Origin: Eonycteris spelaea
Lineage: Eukaryota; Chordata; Mammalia; Chiroptera; Pteropodidae
Length of the DNA: 64,000 nt
Assembly: GCA_003508835.1 (NCBI GenBank)
Contig: PUFA01000021.1
Location: 9,154,501 to 9,218,500 of the forward strand
Direction of reading: 5' to 3'
Part shown: positions 1 through 12,525 of the stretch, in pieces
Layout of the letters: each line of letters starts with the position of its first letter
How positions within the stretch are numbered: position 1 is the stretch's first letter
Notes under the pieces: model-generated
The model's input: the letters and a program-made list of their open reading frames with translations, nothing else
Told to the model about the DNA's origin: nothing
Database searches by the model: none
Made by a program: the position numbers and the translations under genes

Positions 1-171
1 GACACATCTAGATATATCTCAGGGATGAAGACCCAGATACTCAGGCACTGTCACTTTTGGTCACTATTTAATGACAACAAAAGCATTTTGTATCTTTCTA
101 GTCATCAGGAGAAACCTCGAAGTCATACTCTAGAGTACATACACCACAGAGAACCACAAATTCTGCAAAGG

Positions 172-455
172 CCTGTCTTCGTTCAGGCTGCTATAACAAA
201 AATCCCATAGACTCAGTGACCGAAGCAGCAGACATTTATTTCTCACAGTTCTGGAGACTGGGAAGTCCAAGATCCAGGGGCTGTACGCACTTGCTCCCTC
301 AACCCTGAAGCACTTCACCTTGGAACTCTATTCTGTGTCCTGATTCTTCTCTAATATCTGCGCTTCATCAACACTCGCCTCCTCCACACACCCTTGCATC
401 TGGGACTGCCTCAAGCTAAGGTCCGACTAATTAATTCGGGGACAAATAATGCCAC
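172..455 (-). mobile_element. MLT1-like ERVL-MaLR LTR fragment
   Basis: The plus strand shows TTCAGGCTGCTATAAC, then TTATTTCTCACAGTTCTGGA and GGAAGTCCAAGATC, the reverse complement of the common MaLR LTR 3' half. A similar LTR lies in the opposite orientation at 845-1285. Confidence 0.6.
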
Positions 456-639
456 CCGCCCTCTCCCTGTCACTCCTCCCACTTGTTATTTTCACTTTAC
501 AGGGCTCCTCTAGATCTGCACGCAGGAAATGAGAACAGGGGGGGAGCTCTGCTGTCTCTGAGATCATCACGCTGCTCTGTCTGCTGCTCGGCCAAGGCCT
601 TCTCTGGAGAAAATACGGCTCTTTTGCTTCAGGGGCAGT

Positions 640-770
640 GTAATGAGTGGATGACAGTGCCGGCTCCGGGCTCAGGGCGGCGGGGTTCGCATCCTGGTTC
701 TACCATTTGTTACCTGTGTGAATCCGAATACGTTATTTAACAATTCTGTGCTCAAATTTTCATATAAGAA
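640..770 (+). repeat. MIR-like SINE fragment
   Basis: The segment GGTTCGCATCCTGGTTCTAC followed by TTACCTGTGTGAATCC resembles the tRNA-related head and core of MIR in the plus orientation. It is strongly diverged. Confidence 0.5.
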
Positions 771-844
771 AGAAAGAAACTGAGGCAGAGACAAACAGAT
801 TATATAGTCAATGCCTCATTGGATTGATGTGAGGATTCAGTGAG

Positions 845-1285
845 AACTATGAGCTGAATTCTTGTGTCCCTCTCACCCCAAATTCGCACGTGGCAGTATC
901 GGAAGCCCTCACCTCCAATGTGATGGTATTTGAAAGTGGAGTCTTTGCGTAATTAGGTTTCAATGAGATCATAGGAGTATGGGGCCCCAATGACGGGACC
1001 AGTGTCCTTATGAGAAGAGGAAGAGAGACCAGAGTTTGCTCTCCCCCACATTCCCCTTCTCCCTCGCCCTCTCTCAACCTTTCCCTCTCAATTTCTCTCT
1101 GCCATGTGAGGACACAGCAAGGCCATCACCTGTAAGCTGAAAAAAAAAACTCTCCTAAGAACCCAACCACACCGGCACCTTGATCTTGACTTTCAGCCTC
1201 CAGAGCTGCGAGGAGTAAATGTCTGTTGTTCACAGAGCCTAGCCTATGGCACTTAGTTATGGCAGCTCGAGCTGACCAAGCAATG
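845..1285 (+). mobile_element. MLT1-like ERVL-MaLR LTR
   Basis: In order it shows AATGTGATGGTATTTGAAAG, GCCATGTGAGGACACAGCAA, CACCTTGATCTTGAC and TCAGCCTCCAGAGCTG, ending near CGAGCTGACCAAG. These are landmarks of MLT1-type LTRs in sense orientation. Confidence 0.65.
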
Positions 1286-4200
1286 AGTTAAGGCATGGAA
1301 ACAGAATAGGATGAAAGGCATCGAATGTGGAGAGCACTTAGTGTCTACTCATCGACGCCCCCTTAAATTCTGTGCCCACAGCAAGTGCCCTGTTCATCTC
1401 ACCTAACCCCAGCCCTGGCCGCGATTCCTTGAGACTTGGTAAGCACTCAGTGATGGTTTCTGTTTACACAGCTTAAAGAAAGAAATGTATTCGTTAGTAT
1501 TTTTACAACAAACATTTTAGAGTTGATTTCCTAATTGGTCTGGTAAGGAAATCCATCCCCAGCTCCCTTTCCAGGTGTTTCTGGGTCTTCGCATTGTAAG
1601 TTGTCATTTACGGGTCAGGATGTGATGAAAATAGCATAAGTTGTGCCACAGCCTGACCCAGATAGATGTGTGACCTGTGGTGATGAAACCACTCTAAATT
1701 CAGGTACAAGAGGTTTGGCCAGATAATCAATCTCCACCCGAATCCTCATCTTAAACATAAAACAAGATCACGATGGTCCTTTTTTCCTCTGAGTCCCACC
1801 TTCCTCATTAGGGCTGATTCCTTGCCCTATCTGAGCTGGAACCTACAGAAAAGATTCTCCCCTCATGTTACCTCTCAGCCACCCACAATCGATGTCCCTT
1901 CTGAATATGATGGACATTGTGACGAACATGACCAGAAATATTTCTCCCTGTGACCCCCTGGATTTCTGTAGCTTTGTTCATTTGGGGATTCAAACTGCTT
2001 TCTAATTCCCACCTATCTGTATAACATTTCCATGCGTCAGCCAAGAAGAACATTATTTCTCCTGCTTTGTAAGTGAGGTCACTGTGTAAAGCACACTTAC
2101 ACCTCATCCAATCAATGCATAATGAGGCGGTCCAAGCTACGGCCATGAGTCCAAGGTAGGCTATGATTGTTGGTCTTCTTTTCACTAATCTCCCAAGTTC
2201 ACCTTCTCCTCACTACTGCTCTCACCTCAAAGTTTCAAGTACTTAGAGTTCAGCTGGATCGTTAGCAAAATGACCATTAACAGACATTTTAATTGGGAAT
2301 CTCATTCCCAGTGGGTAGAGCTCTTCCTGATATTAAAGGGCATCTTTATATTCTAATTATAGACCACTATGATGGTCACCGTGGTTGCTGGTCACAAAAA
2401 CAAAGAGAGAAAGAGCAGAGGTATCGGCCAGAGTCCTGATGCAGTGGATGTTTTGGGGAGCGAGTCAGACCATGATGTCCACGTGAACAGGTCACTAGCA
2501 CAAGTAAGCCAGCACTGAGCTGTCATGAAAAAGAGCCGCCATGGAATTCTGGCTCTGGCCTATGAGTCAGGAAACCAGAATCTAGGTCCCAGATGTGCCC
2601 CTAACAAAGAGTGTGACTTTAAAGAACTTACTATATCTAGATCTATGATATGAGGGACTTAGAGTACACCAGTGGTTTTCTGCACGGGCCTCTCCCATAG
2701 GAGGAAGTGACTTGAGGCTACTGTGGGAGCAGGCATGGGGACCCAAGCTGATGGGGTGCAGGGCCACTCCGTTCAGGCCTAAGCAGGTACCCTTCGATCT
2801 GTTCTATGTATTACAATGCCACCTAAGATTTTTGTCCAAATAAAGAGCTTTGCGATTGATAATGAAACAAAGCAAAACAAATAAAAAAATGATGGAATGG
2901 ATGGTCTCAAATCTTCTTTTGACATCACTGGTCAATGATGTAATAAAAACTAAGTGAAATGTCTTATACGTTTACCTTCTGTCAATGGCCTCCAGCCAAA
3001 GACCATCAGGCACCTACCGTCATCGAACAGGCTGGGTTTACCATTCGTCGCCGAGAAGGAGTACACTTGTCAAGAGGAACACGAGGTGCCCCAGTAAGAG
3101 AGCGTTAGAAGGAAACTACAATTTGGGCTTCAGGTGGGTAACTGGCAGAAGGGGTAGGTGGGTAGGGGCAGTAAGGAAGTTCTAAGGAAGCAGGTGTCTG
3201 GTCTAGAGTGGGTGCTGTCAGAGAGTGGGGGAATGCTGTGGTTGGATATAGTAATAACGCTTGTCAATAGGGGGAGGAGTCTAGAGCAAGGACAAAACTC
3301 TACTCGGTAAGGCAGCAGCGGGCATGCGTTTGAGCCGAGAGAGATGTTTGGTATTTATGGGCTGCCCAGTGGCCTTGTTTGGTCTCTCTTCATCTCGGTC
3401 ACAGAGTGACCTTGTCTGATGTTGTGTTCTGTGAGACTGTTTACGTGAGCAAAAGAACATGGCCTAGTGGTGAGTGGCAGGCCAGCTCCCAGACGTCAGG
3501 GCTTGCTTTTTATTGTCTCACCTTCCTTAAAATCTGTGTTTTAACTTTAAGACAAATCATGAAATCAATACCTATCCCCTCAGAGTTCCTCAATACAGTC
3601 AGTTTCTGTAAATAAGCTGGGTAAACATTCACGTGAAAAACCTTCTTCACAGTGTCTCTCTCACACCCCCACCCCCACTCATTGCAGCCCACACTCCTAG
3701 AGATACCTACGAGATTTATCTGCCTTGTACTTATATTGTACTTATATCCTTGAGACATTCTGGGAGATGCCACAGAAGAAAATGCAAAAGACAAAAGAAG
3801 AGAAGGACAAGCACGAGGAAGACCTGTCGAATTTTTCATTAACGCAACTCATTGCACCAATCAGCCAGACGGAAAGAATACTGCCTGTTCTTCCATCAGT
3901 TGGTGACTGGCCAGGGCCTCCATTAGTAGCAAGGTGAACTCCTTTGTAAAGAAATAATTTGGAAGGTGTGTGTGCCCCCTTGAAGGAAAAGGGACCTGAA
4001 ATGAAAATATGCAATGGGCAGTATATTCTTTGGAGGGGGTGGGTGGTGGAGGAAGAAGGGGCTATGAAGGTAAATTATATTTGAGCTGTTCAGATATGTG
4101 TAGGAAATTATTGACTAAGTCAACTAAAAACAACTGTCACATACATACACAACACACATGCTTTGCTTGCTTGCTTTCTTTAGTTACCTATGATTTCCTT

Positions 4201-4591
4201 GCAGGGACAGGGAATTATTACTAGAAAATACAGTGTTGGGGACATTGTAAGTTCCTGGTCTAGACCTTGCTCATTCTCGGTCAGCCTTGCCAGGACTACA
4301 TTATTTATCTTAAGATGAGAATGGCAATGATTTAGAGGACAGAACCCTGGCTGAGGAATCAAAGATCCACGTTCCAGGTCACTTAGCCTCTGTGGAGGTC
4401 CAGTGCCGTTGGCCTCCAATGCCAGATTCGGACAAAAGGCTCTGGAGGCCCTTCTAGATCATGTGACCCTTCTCTGCATCAGAAATAGGTACTCTCTTCT
4501 ATGGTTGGCAGACCCCCTCAGACATGAGATCAATAATTTGGGCTGCAAGGTACGTAAGGTGAGAATTTGCTGGTTTGGGCCGTTTAGCATC

Positions 4592-5020
4592 TGTATTAGT
4601 GTTCTCCAGAGAAACAGAACCAATGGGATTTATACAGACATATAAGGGAAGGTTCATTATAGGAATTGGCTCATGCAGTTACGGAGGCCAAGAAGTCCCA
4701 CAGTCTGCCACGTGCAACGGCAGGACCAGGAGAGCTGGAGGTGCAATTCAGACCTGAGCACCTGGAGCTCCAACGTCCAAAAGCAGGAGAATAGACATTC
4801 CAGTGCAAGGAAAGGGAGAGAATTTACCTGACCTTCACCTTTTGTTCTGTTCAGGCCCTTGGTGGAATGGATGATGCCTATCCACATTGGCGACGGCCAC
4901 CTTTCCCACTCAGTCTCCTGATTCAAATGCTAATCTCTTCCAGAAACAGCCTCACAGACACATCCAGAAATTATGTTTCACCAGCCATCTGGGCATCCCT
5001 TAGCCTGGTCAAGTTGACCG
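4592..5020. mobile_element. Old LTR-like repeat
   Basis: It starts TGTATTAGTGTTCTCCAGAG (then AAACAGAACCAATGGGATT) and ends near TAGCCTGGTCAAGTTGACC, landmarks of a common mammalian repeat. I am not sure of the family name. A shorter relative in the opposite orientation lies at 12320-12525. Confidence 0.5.
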
Positions 5021-5599
5021 TTAGAGCCTCCATTCATACCATGTTTAACAGCCTCTATTTAAAAGCCTCATTTTTGTTTGAGGACCTCATGGCCTCAGCA
5101 ACATGCCATTAGCAGTCCAGGTGGCTCAGAGGACTGCCCTTTGCCCCATTCAGAATAATTCCATCACTTTGGCCTCCATGTTTAATTGGTCAGTAGGAAT
5201 ACCTAACTTTGTTTTATTCAATCAAAATGAATTTTTCAGCTTGAGAGAACTGGGAAGAAGATCCAATTTGGGAAGACTGGAATCTGATTACTTTTCTAGT
5301 CCTAAACCAATTTATGAGAAATAGGAGGAAGAAAAGAACATATTAATTACTTTGGGGATGCAATTAATAGAACAGAGAGAGAGAGAAAAGAAAAAATCTA
5401 CAGAAATAAAGAGATCTAAAAACCCATAAACCAATCACAATGTATGAAACTTATTTGGATACTGATTCAAATATAAGAAACAATCAAGGAAGTGTGAACT
5501 GACAGAGTATTTGATAATACTAATACTCTATATTAATTTGATTAATTAAGAATTAAGACTTAAAATTTTTTTAAGCGTGACAATGATATTGCAAGTATT

Positions 5600-5830
5600 T
5601 TTTTTTAAGTCTTTGTCCTTCAGAAATTCATACTGAAAATCTACACAGGAAATCCCATCTGGGACTTGTTTGAAAATAACTGTGGAGTGGAGAGGGAACA
5701 GATGAACACGACTGGGTGGGTGTTGCTAACTGTGGAAGCCGGCGGTGGGCACAGTGGGGTCATAAGATCATTCCCCCTACTTTGAGACAGACTTGAAAAA
5801 TCTGCATTAAAAAATTTTTAAATAAAATTA
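5600..5830 (+). mobile_element. L1 (L1M) 3' end fragment
   Basis: The text CATCTGGGACTTGTTTGAAA followed by ATAACTGTGGAGTGG and AGATGAACACGACTGGG matches the pattern of old L1 3' UTRs in the sense orientation. The AT-rich stretch to about 6140 may be a continuation. Confidence 0.45.
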
Positions 5831-6938
5831 CACATATAGCCTTTTTAATACAATAATTCCACTTTTGAGAAATGATACAGATTATAGACAAATATATTTA
5901 AGATAATTTATAATGGAAGGAAGCTAAATGTTGAAACACAGGTTAAGTAGATTATAGTCATTCTTTTTAAGGTGATGATATGCACCCTTCAATTATGTCT
6001 AGGAATGGCTTTTAAAGACATACAAATGTGTTTATGTAATATTAATTTAAATATGTATCCGGATTATAGTATTATCTCAAATGAGTGAAATGTATAGCAC
6101 ACAACAACACAGTGAAATAAGAAGGAATTACGTTTGTAACACCGTGAGTGATGAATCAAGTGATAACTATTTACAAAATGAAAACTAAGTCTCAGTTGCA
6201 GAGAAGTCAAAAGAACTTTCTCAGAGGTGACCCTGGCCTCCTGCTAGTGGTCCTCAACCATCTACCTTGGCCTCCTGACTTCAGCTCTGCCAAGATCCCT
6301 TTTTGTAAATAATGACTGTCACCATGTGGCTGACTGCTGGCCACTGCTCATTAGGCCCAAACGTTATTTTAATCCCTCTGCTCTGGTAGATAATGGTTCC
6401 GAATTCCAGGATGGGAATGAGAAGACTCCCCCCACCTAAGCACTAAGAGCCAGACAGCATTCAGTGCGCCTGGGGCCGTAGGTAACTGACAGCTGCTCCC
6501 TTAAATGAAATTTCTTCCGTCCCAAGTCGCCCTGTCTGGGCACCTCCGGAGGATGGTGTCCTGACAGCCCACCCTGATTTTGAGAAGCTATGTCTGCACC
6601 TCATTCTATCTGTATGCAAGTAAGGACTTGCCTTTGTTGCTTGTGTATTAATCGCCACTATCGACTGTAGCTCACTGGAGTCCAGAGAGTTGTGGGATTG
6701 TGGGATATCAGGACCGGAAATAAACTTATGAAATAAGGAGTCAAATTTCTTCATCTTAAAGAAGAGGCAGCTAGAACTCAGAGTGACTAAGTAGATTCCT
6801 CAGGGGCTTACTGCCAGTCCTAAGCGAGCGGCCAGTCCTAAGAGAGGTCCCCATAGTCTGTATTTTTATCTCTATCCTAAAACCCCAGTTTAACTAGAAA
6901 ACAACAATCACAGATTAATATTAATCCATCAACTACTC

Positions 6939-7060
6939 TGTGTGTGTGTGTGTGTGTGTCTGTGTGTGTGTGTGAGGGAGGGAGGGAGGGAGAGGGAGAG
7001 AGAGAAAGAGAGAGAGGAGAGAGAGAGAGAGAGTGAGACAGAGAATGTGTGTGTGTTGGG
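6939..7060. repeat. Compound (TG)n-(GGGA)n-(GA)n microsatellite
   Basis: A TG run (one C interruption at 6960) passes into GGGA units, then GA/GAGA, then a short TG run near 7046-7057. It is a purine-rich compound repeat on the plus strand. Confidence 0.9.
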
Positions 7061-8039
7061 GGGAACAGATTGTCTCAGAAACAGAGGTAAGGAGTAGACG
7101 TTTTTATCCCTAAATCATTGGTTTCCAAACTGTGGAACTCACCCCCTTAAAGTGGAGATTGTGCTTAGTTAATAATAAATGTAATTTGTCAACAAACTTC
7201 TATTTTTTCAAAGATATTTATTTTTATGCTTTAAATAAATGAAGAGGACTAAATGACTGACCATTTTCCTTTGGCGAACAGTCTCATTCATTGATACTGT
7301 TCATTTATTAGACGAGGACGCCATCGCACTGAGGTCGCTCTAATGCCCCCACACCTGCATCAGCGAACCAAGATCTAAGCCTATAAATGTCTCAACATTA
7401 CAAAAACAAAACCTAAGCACAACTAGTCACAGTCACCTGGCTTTAAGCTACAGTCGATCAATCGTTTCCTTACCTCGCTTCAGCCTTTTGTCTATAAAGG
7501 TCTCTCCTCAGTTCCTAACGACTTCTGGTTTGGCGCTGCCCAATTCCAGGTGATTTTTGCTCAGACAAACTCTTAACCTTTTTGATATACCTCGGCTTAT
7601 TTTTTTTAACAATACTGAAAGCGTAAATAATGTTACATGAATACCTAATACACATTGTAATGTAAAAGGAAAAGAAATCTCATTATATTATAAACATTAC
7701 GTTTTCTTCCTACAGTTGAAGAAGGAGAGAAACGAAAGGAAACGCTGGGAGGTTTCGGCTCTGTCAATGATCTCGCTCACGGAGATGGTAACGGGGGTTT
7801 GCATGTCCAAACTCACATTCGATATGTGTGGCTCTTTATCAATTACATCTCAATAAAACTGTTTGTGAAGAGGTTGGTGGGGGAAAGCTGTTACACGTCA
7901 AGAGGAAAAGATGAAAGATGGAATTAAATCATCATCAAAGATGAAAAGGTCGGGAATGAGAATCACAGCTACTTAAAAAGTAAATCATTATAATGGAAAA
8001 AAATATGAATTATAATGGCAAATGGCCCATGGTCACCAT

Positions 8040-8270
8040 CCTTACCTGCCCCGGCAGGACTGGAAAACGCCTGGGGCAAAAGCCAAGCACCCGGGCCCCG
8101 GCGGCACCAGCGAGAGAACAAGGCTCCCGCAATTCCCTCCGGAACTGCGGAGAGTCAGGCGCTCCTGCCAGCGCCAGGGCCACCCGACCCTGAGGAGGAA
8201 CCGCCGCCGCCGCTGCAGGTCTTCTGGGAACGGCGCTCAGCCTGACGGCGTCCGGCAGAAAACTCATCTG
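8040..8270 (-). other. Isolated GC- and CpG-rich block with consensus splice donor
   Basis: About 230 bp of GC-rich, CpG-containing sequence including a GCC/GCG-repeat patch sits in otherwise AT-rich intergenic DNA. On the minus strand it ends CCGGGGCAG|GTAAGG at about 8044/8043, a near-perfect splice donor. It could be the first exon of an unannotated non-coding transcript. An 85-codon open frame overlaps it but resembles no protein I know. Confidence 0.3.
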
Positions 8271-8787
8271 GGGTAAGAATGCTGGTCAACGCCTGTCTAC
8301 CCCCAACTCCAGTCACTTTGGTGACCGTGGCAGCAGGCTCAGTGACATCCAAACGTGAGGCACGGGGCTTTTGATGGCAAGATGGTGAGAGGGCAAGAAA
8401 GCCCCCAAAGGCCATCGGCGGGTGTATGAGGGTGCCTGCGGGGACCTAGTAAAGGTCGGCTTGGTTCACTCACGTAATTTGCAGAGCTGTGACCCTTGAG
8501 GACACCCAGGTCCCTGTGTTGATGTGCTTGGGAGCTCTAATGTTTTGGGGTTTTTTTGCACCTGAACCAGGGGAAAGTCGTTTGCGTCAAGGGATGCGGG
8601 CGAGGTGGAGACAGCATGGCAGGCACCCTCTCACATCCTGTCCACCCCCATTCCCATCTGAGCCAGTCTAGATCTGAGCCCCTAGAAAGAAGTCTTAGGT
8701 CAAAGCGTGAGGAGGACATGTTCAGAGCCCAGGGGGCATTCACATACGGGAGGCGCCATTCTAATTACTTTAATACGTGACCTCGTT

Positions 8788-8955
8788 TACTTGTCTAAAT
8801 AGCCTATGACGTAGGCACTGTTATCACCCATATCTTATGATATGGAAACTGAGTCACAGAGAGGCTAAGACGTTCTCCCAAAAACACATTGCAAGAGGTG
8901 AAGGCAAGACCCTCCAGAGACGGTCAAACTCCTAACCAGCGAGCACGGCGGCCTC
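8788..8955 (-). repeat. MIR SINE fragment
   Basis: It shows ATGACGTAGGCACTGTTATC, ATGGAAACTGAGTCACAGAG and AGGCTAAGACGTTCTCCC, the antisense MIR core as read on the plus strand. Confidence 0.65.
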
Positions 8956-9185
8956 AACTACGTGGGCACTGATGTTGCGGGGGCCTGGACATCAGACAAC
9001 TCGCAAGGTATGGCGGAAGCTTGTCGCACGGGCGAGAATGGCCCCCTGAGCAGGACGGAGAAGACGGAGTGAACCGAGAAGATGCCCCAGCCCTCGACAC
9101 CCCCAGACACCCTCATACCCCCACAATCAGGCAGGTGCCTGGGTGTCATCCAGCAATAATAAGAGATTAGGCTGTAATAAAGGCT

Positions 9186-9187
<2 letters not shown>

Positions 9188-9229
<42 letters not shown>
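9188..9229. repeat. (AC)n microsatellite
   Basis: About 20 uninterrupted AC units. It creates a spurious Val-Cys repeat in a 160-codon minus-strand open frame. Confidence 0.97.
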
Positions 9230-9230
<1 letters not shown>

Positions 9231-11402
9231 TTGAGCAAAGGGCAGACTGCAATCCAGGTGGCACAGATTCAGGTAATTACCTAAAATGTGCTCCGACAGA
9301 AACAAAGAAAGGCAGGGTTCATAATGGCAAAAAACTACAAGGACAACCCCGTCTGGGTCCTCCACGTACATGAAGGATGCTGGTTGGTGAGATGGATCGG
9401 CCGCTTTCAGAGTGAAGAAGGCAGATGGTCTCGTTGCCATGGTGAGCTTAAAAGCTCAAGAGTTCATGAGTGGGACATGCATAAGGCAAACTTGTTTCTG
9501 GCCTCCAGGTTCCAATTTTAGTTCCCTTGACATAAATGACTCTTGGCAATTTCCACTCAGCGTGCCCTGGAGACACAGGTGTTGGGTGTCAGTGGGACTC
9601 GCTCAGGCTCCCAGCTCTCGAAGGAAATGGTCAAAAAAGGAAAGAAAGAGAAATCTCATAGAGCACCCTCCTTACTCTTCCTCCAAACTGCCAGGTGACA
9701 AAACTAAAATAACCGAGTCACGAGTTTGATGTCCTTTACTCACGGGAAAATGACCTGTGGACGGGGAGTCCAGCGCCCCACCAGCAGTGAAGATTCTGAG
9801 GGACTCTGGGCAGCAGGGAGTTTTGAGGAGCGTCAGAGGAGGCAACGCAGAAACAGCATGGGACTGGCTGGGAGATGAGGATCCCCCGTCAGGCCGTCAG
9901 GCCGGCAGGTCGCATTTTCCAGGGACGGGTGAGCTGGCTGAGCCTGGTGTCTGAGCTTTCTTTGACAGGTGTTTCCCGTAGGGGCAGGCTGCCTCCGGTT
10001 TAGATCTGCGTCCTGGGCCAGCCCCCATTTGTGGGTCCCAGGGTACGAATTAACTTGATCAATGAATGCCTAGACCTTACCCAGGCTCGTCCTTCATGCA
10101 CTAATGCCAGCGTCCCAAATGCCTCAAATTACCGGCATAAAATGGAGAGGCTGAAGCCATTATCGTAAACGAGCTAACTACACCGTCTCAAAAACGTACT
10201 CGGAATAACCACCCACCTCACTGGGCTCAAAAGACTTACTATCTTGGGTCCCAAACCGGTGTGGGAAAGTGGGCATTTGGTGGAATGGGAGGTGTAAAAT
10301 GTAAATGGTGGGTGGCGTGTACTATTAAAAAGAAGAAAGCAGACCACTAACACTTCCCCTGGCGTCTGAGTCTCTCACCAGCTACGTCAAATGTGCCTAA
10401 CTGCGGCCATCGGCCGACCACAGAGGCTGTTGTGGCAGAGGGACCTGGCAGGAGGGGCCACCGGGAGAGAGCCAATCTCACACCTCCCTGGGGACCCAGG
10501 TGACAAAGCCTTTCGAACCTTCCTTTGGTTGGGAGAGATCAGCTCCCGCAGTGGCCTGCCTTCTTTGTGTCCCCAAAGAAAACCAATGCACTATTATTCC
10601 TCTGTCATCCTACAAGGTGCAGAGTCTTGAAAGTTCCAGCAGGGGCAGCTGTGGGAGCACTGCAGAGCGGGCAGCACCGCCGCCCTGAACTGGTTCCCGT
10701 GTGGATGCCGGTTTGTGGGGCCGTCAGCCTGCTTACCACCGCGGCCGGTGACAGACTGGCACTGTGGGAAGACGTGCCGGTCCTCGCGCACTGTTTTATG
10801 ACTGATGGAGGAAGATGCCCTCGTGTTCGGTAAATTGTATCTGGCCTTTCCAGCCCAGTGGTAATTAATGTTTTTTCTCATCCGATGGGAAGATTCGAAG
10901 ACATACAGCTCCCATTAGCTCCTTCTCGGTTAAGAAAAATGCCCATCTGTCCCTGTGACTCAAATACAGCTACCAAGCTGGAGCGGTGCAAATCACATCT
11001 CTGGCAGGACTGGGGACATCATCCAGCCAACAATGTCTAGACTCCTCCTAGGACTCTCCAGTTCCCCCGCCCCACCCATCCCGCACCCGCCTCAATGAAA
11101 AACAAGAAGGATGATGATAACCGACGTCTGGCGAGAGCTTATTCTGTCCCAGGCACCATCCTAAGGATGCATATGAACCAGCTTGTAAATGACAACATGA
11201 ACAAAGCTCTTACAGGATAAGAATGAACTGGATCATAAATGATACAGACAGATGAATTAACTCATTTCGGCACTGTCACAAATCTGACCCTGTCACAAGA
11301 ATGGGAAAAAAAACCAAAAAACTGGATCAGTGCAAGTCTCCTCCTGAAATCTATGAGTTCTGCAACCATGGGCAAGTCACCAAGAAAAGACCTCATTCTC
11401 GT

Positions 11403-11556
11403 AGGGGCATGCCTCGTTTCACGGCACTTTGCTTTACTGCACTTCACAGATGTTGCATTTTTTACAAATTGAGGGCAAGGCCTCCGCCAGCAGCAGATTA
11501 CGCCTTGCTTTACTGCGGTGGTTCGGAACTGAACCCACAGCATCTCTGAGGTATGT
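11403..11556. mobile_element. Tigger1-derived MITE (TcMar)
   Basis: The left end GGGGCATGCCTCGTTTCACG and the right end CATCTCTGAGGTATGTCAG are inverted-repeat ends of the Tigger1 type, enclosing GCTTTACTGCACTTCACAGA and TTACTGCGGTGGTTCGGAAC. The internal transposase region is absent. Confidence 0.6.
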
Positions 11557-11854
11557 CAGTGCTTGATCAAGGCCCAGTCGTGATCAGGTGAAGCTCTGGA
11601 GTGGAAGTCTCCATGGGCGAGGTCCCTTCACTTCATTCCCTCCCCTCAGACTATGCCAGGCAGCTGAGTCCCAAATGCTGGTGATCGGTCACCAGGGGTA
11701 TGAGGAAAAGGAAGAGAATGGATCAGCCCAAATCCATCACCATCCTTGAAAACAACACCCATGATGTCATGTTTGTACATCTGGAAGTTGCAGGTGAAGG
11801 TCACCAATTGGAGAGATGTTACGTGCCAGGGCCTCTAGGGAGGAAAATTTGCTA

Positions 11855-12310
11855 ATACGTCAAGATTCCTAATGCACGTATCTGTTGACTTAGGTATTCT
11901 ACTCATAGGGATATATCCTGAAGAATCGGGGTAAAATGTGTGTGCAAAGGTCCTCATGGCTCTACCATCTGGAATATCATGAGACTGGAAACAATCGCAA
12001 TGGGGAACTGACTAGATCAAGTACAGTACATCTGTATAATGGAATATTAGATATAAAACATAAGGCAGCTTTAACTAAATTCAAGTGGAACAATCCCTAA
12101 GATATTTTGTTAACTGAAAAACAGCAAGGTGTTATCACTGGTATATTTTTAAAAAGTATCTCTACTCATTTGCTCAGACACGCATAGAATATCTTTACAT
12201 GGAAATCAATAATCTGGTAATAGTCACTGCCTCTGGGTAAGGACTCAAGGTGGCTTGAGGTCTGGAGTGAGAGAATTATTTTCTCTGTATAGATACCCTT
12301 TTGAATATTG
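11855..12310 (+). mobile_element. L1M fragment, 3' ORF2/UTR
   Basis: Landmarks include CTGGAAACAATCGCAATGGG, GTACATCTGTATAATGGAAT and TGCCTCTGGGTAAGG, typical of old L1 3' ends in the sense orientation. Confidence 0.55.
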
Positions 12311-12319
12311 AACCTGTGC

Positions 12320-12525
12320 CATAGGAATTAATTAGGTGGGCCTCGTTCAATCAGTTGAAGGTAGGCCTTATTCAATCAGTCAATTCTTCCTTGGGTCTCC
12401 AGCCTGCCAGCCTACCCAGAAGCTTTCAGACATGCTGGCCTCCCACGACTGCATGAGCTAAGTCCTTAAAACAATGAGACAGACACACTGGTTCTGTTTC
12501 TCTGGAAAACCCTGAGTAACACAGT
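12320..12525. mobile_element. LTR-like fragment related to 4592-5020
   Basis: It contains ACTGGTTCTGTTTCTCTGGA followed by AAACCCTGAGTAACACAG, the reverse complement of the left end of the 4592-5020 repeat. An imperfect internal duplication (GTTCAATCAGTTGAAGG / ATTCAATCAGTCAATTC) lies near 12346-12388. Confidence 0.5.

Noticed and set aside
6939..7060. A CRISPR-like or regulated repeat array
   Set aside because: It is a plain compound microsatellite without spacers; no CRISPR array exists in the window.
8958..9440. A 160-codon minus-strand open frame
   Set aside because: It is held open by an AC microsatellite giving Val-Cys repeats and has no recognisable domain.
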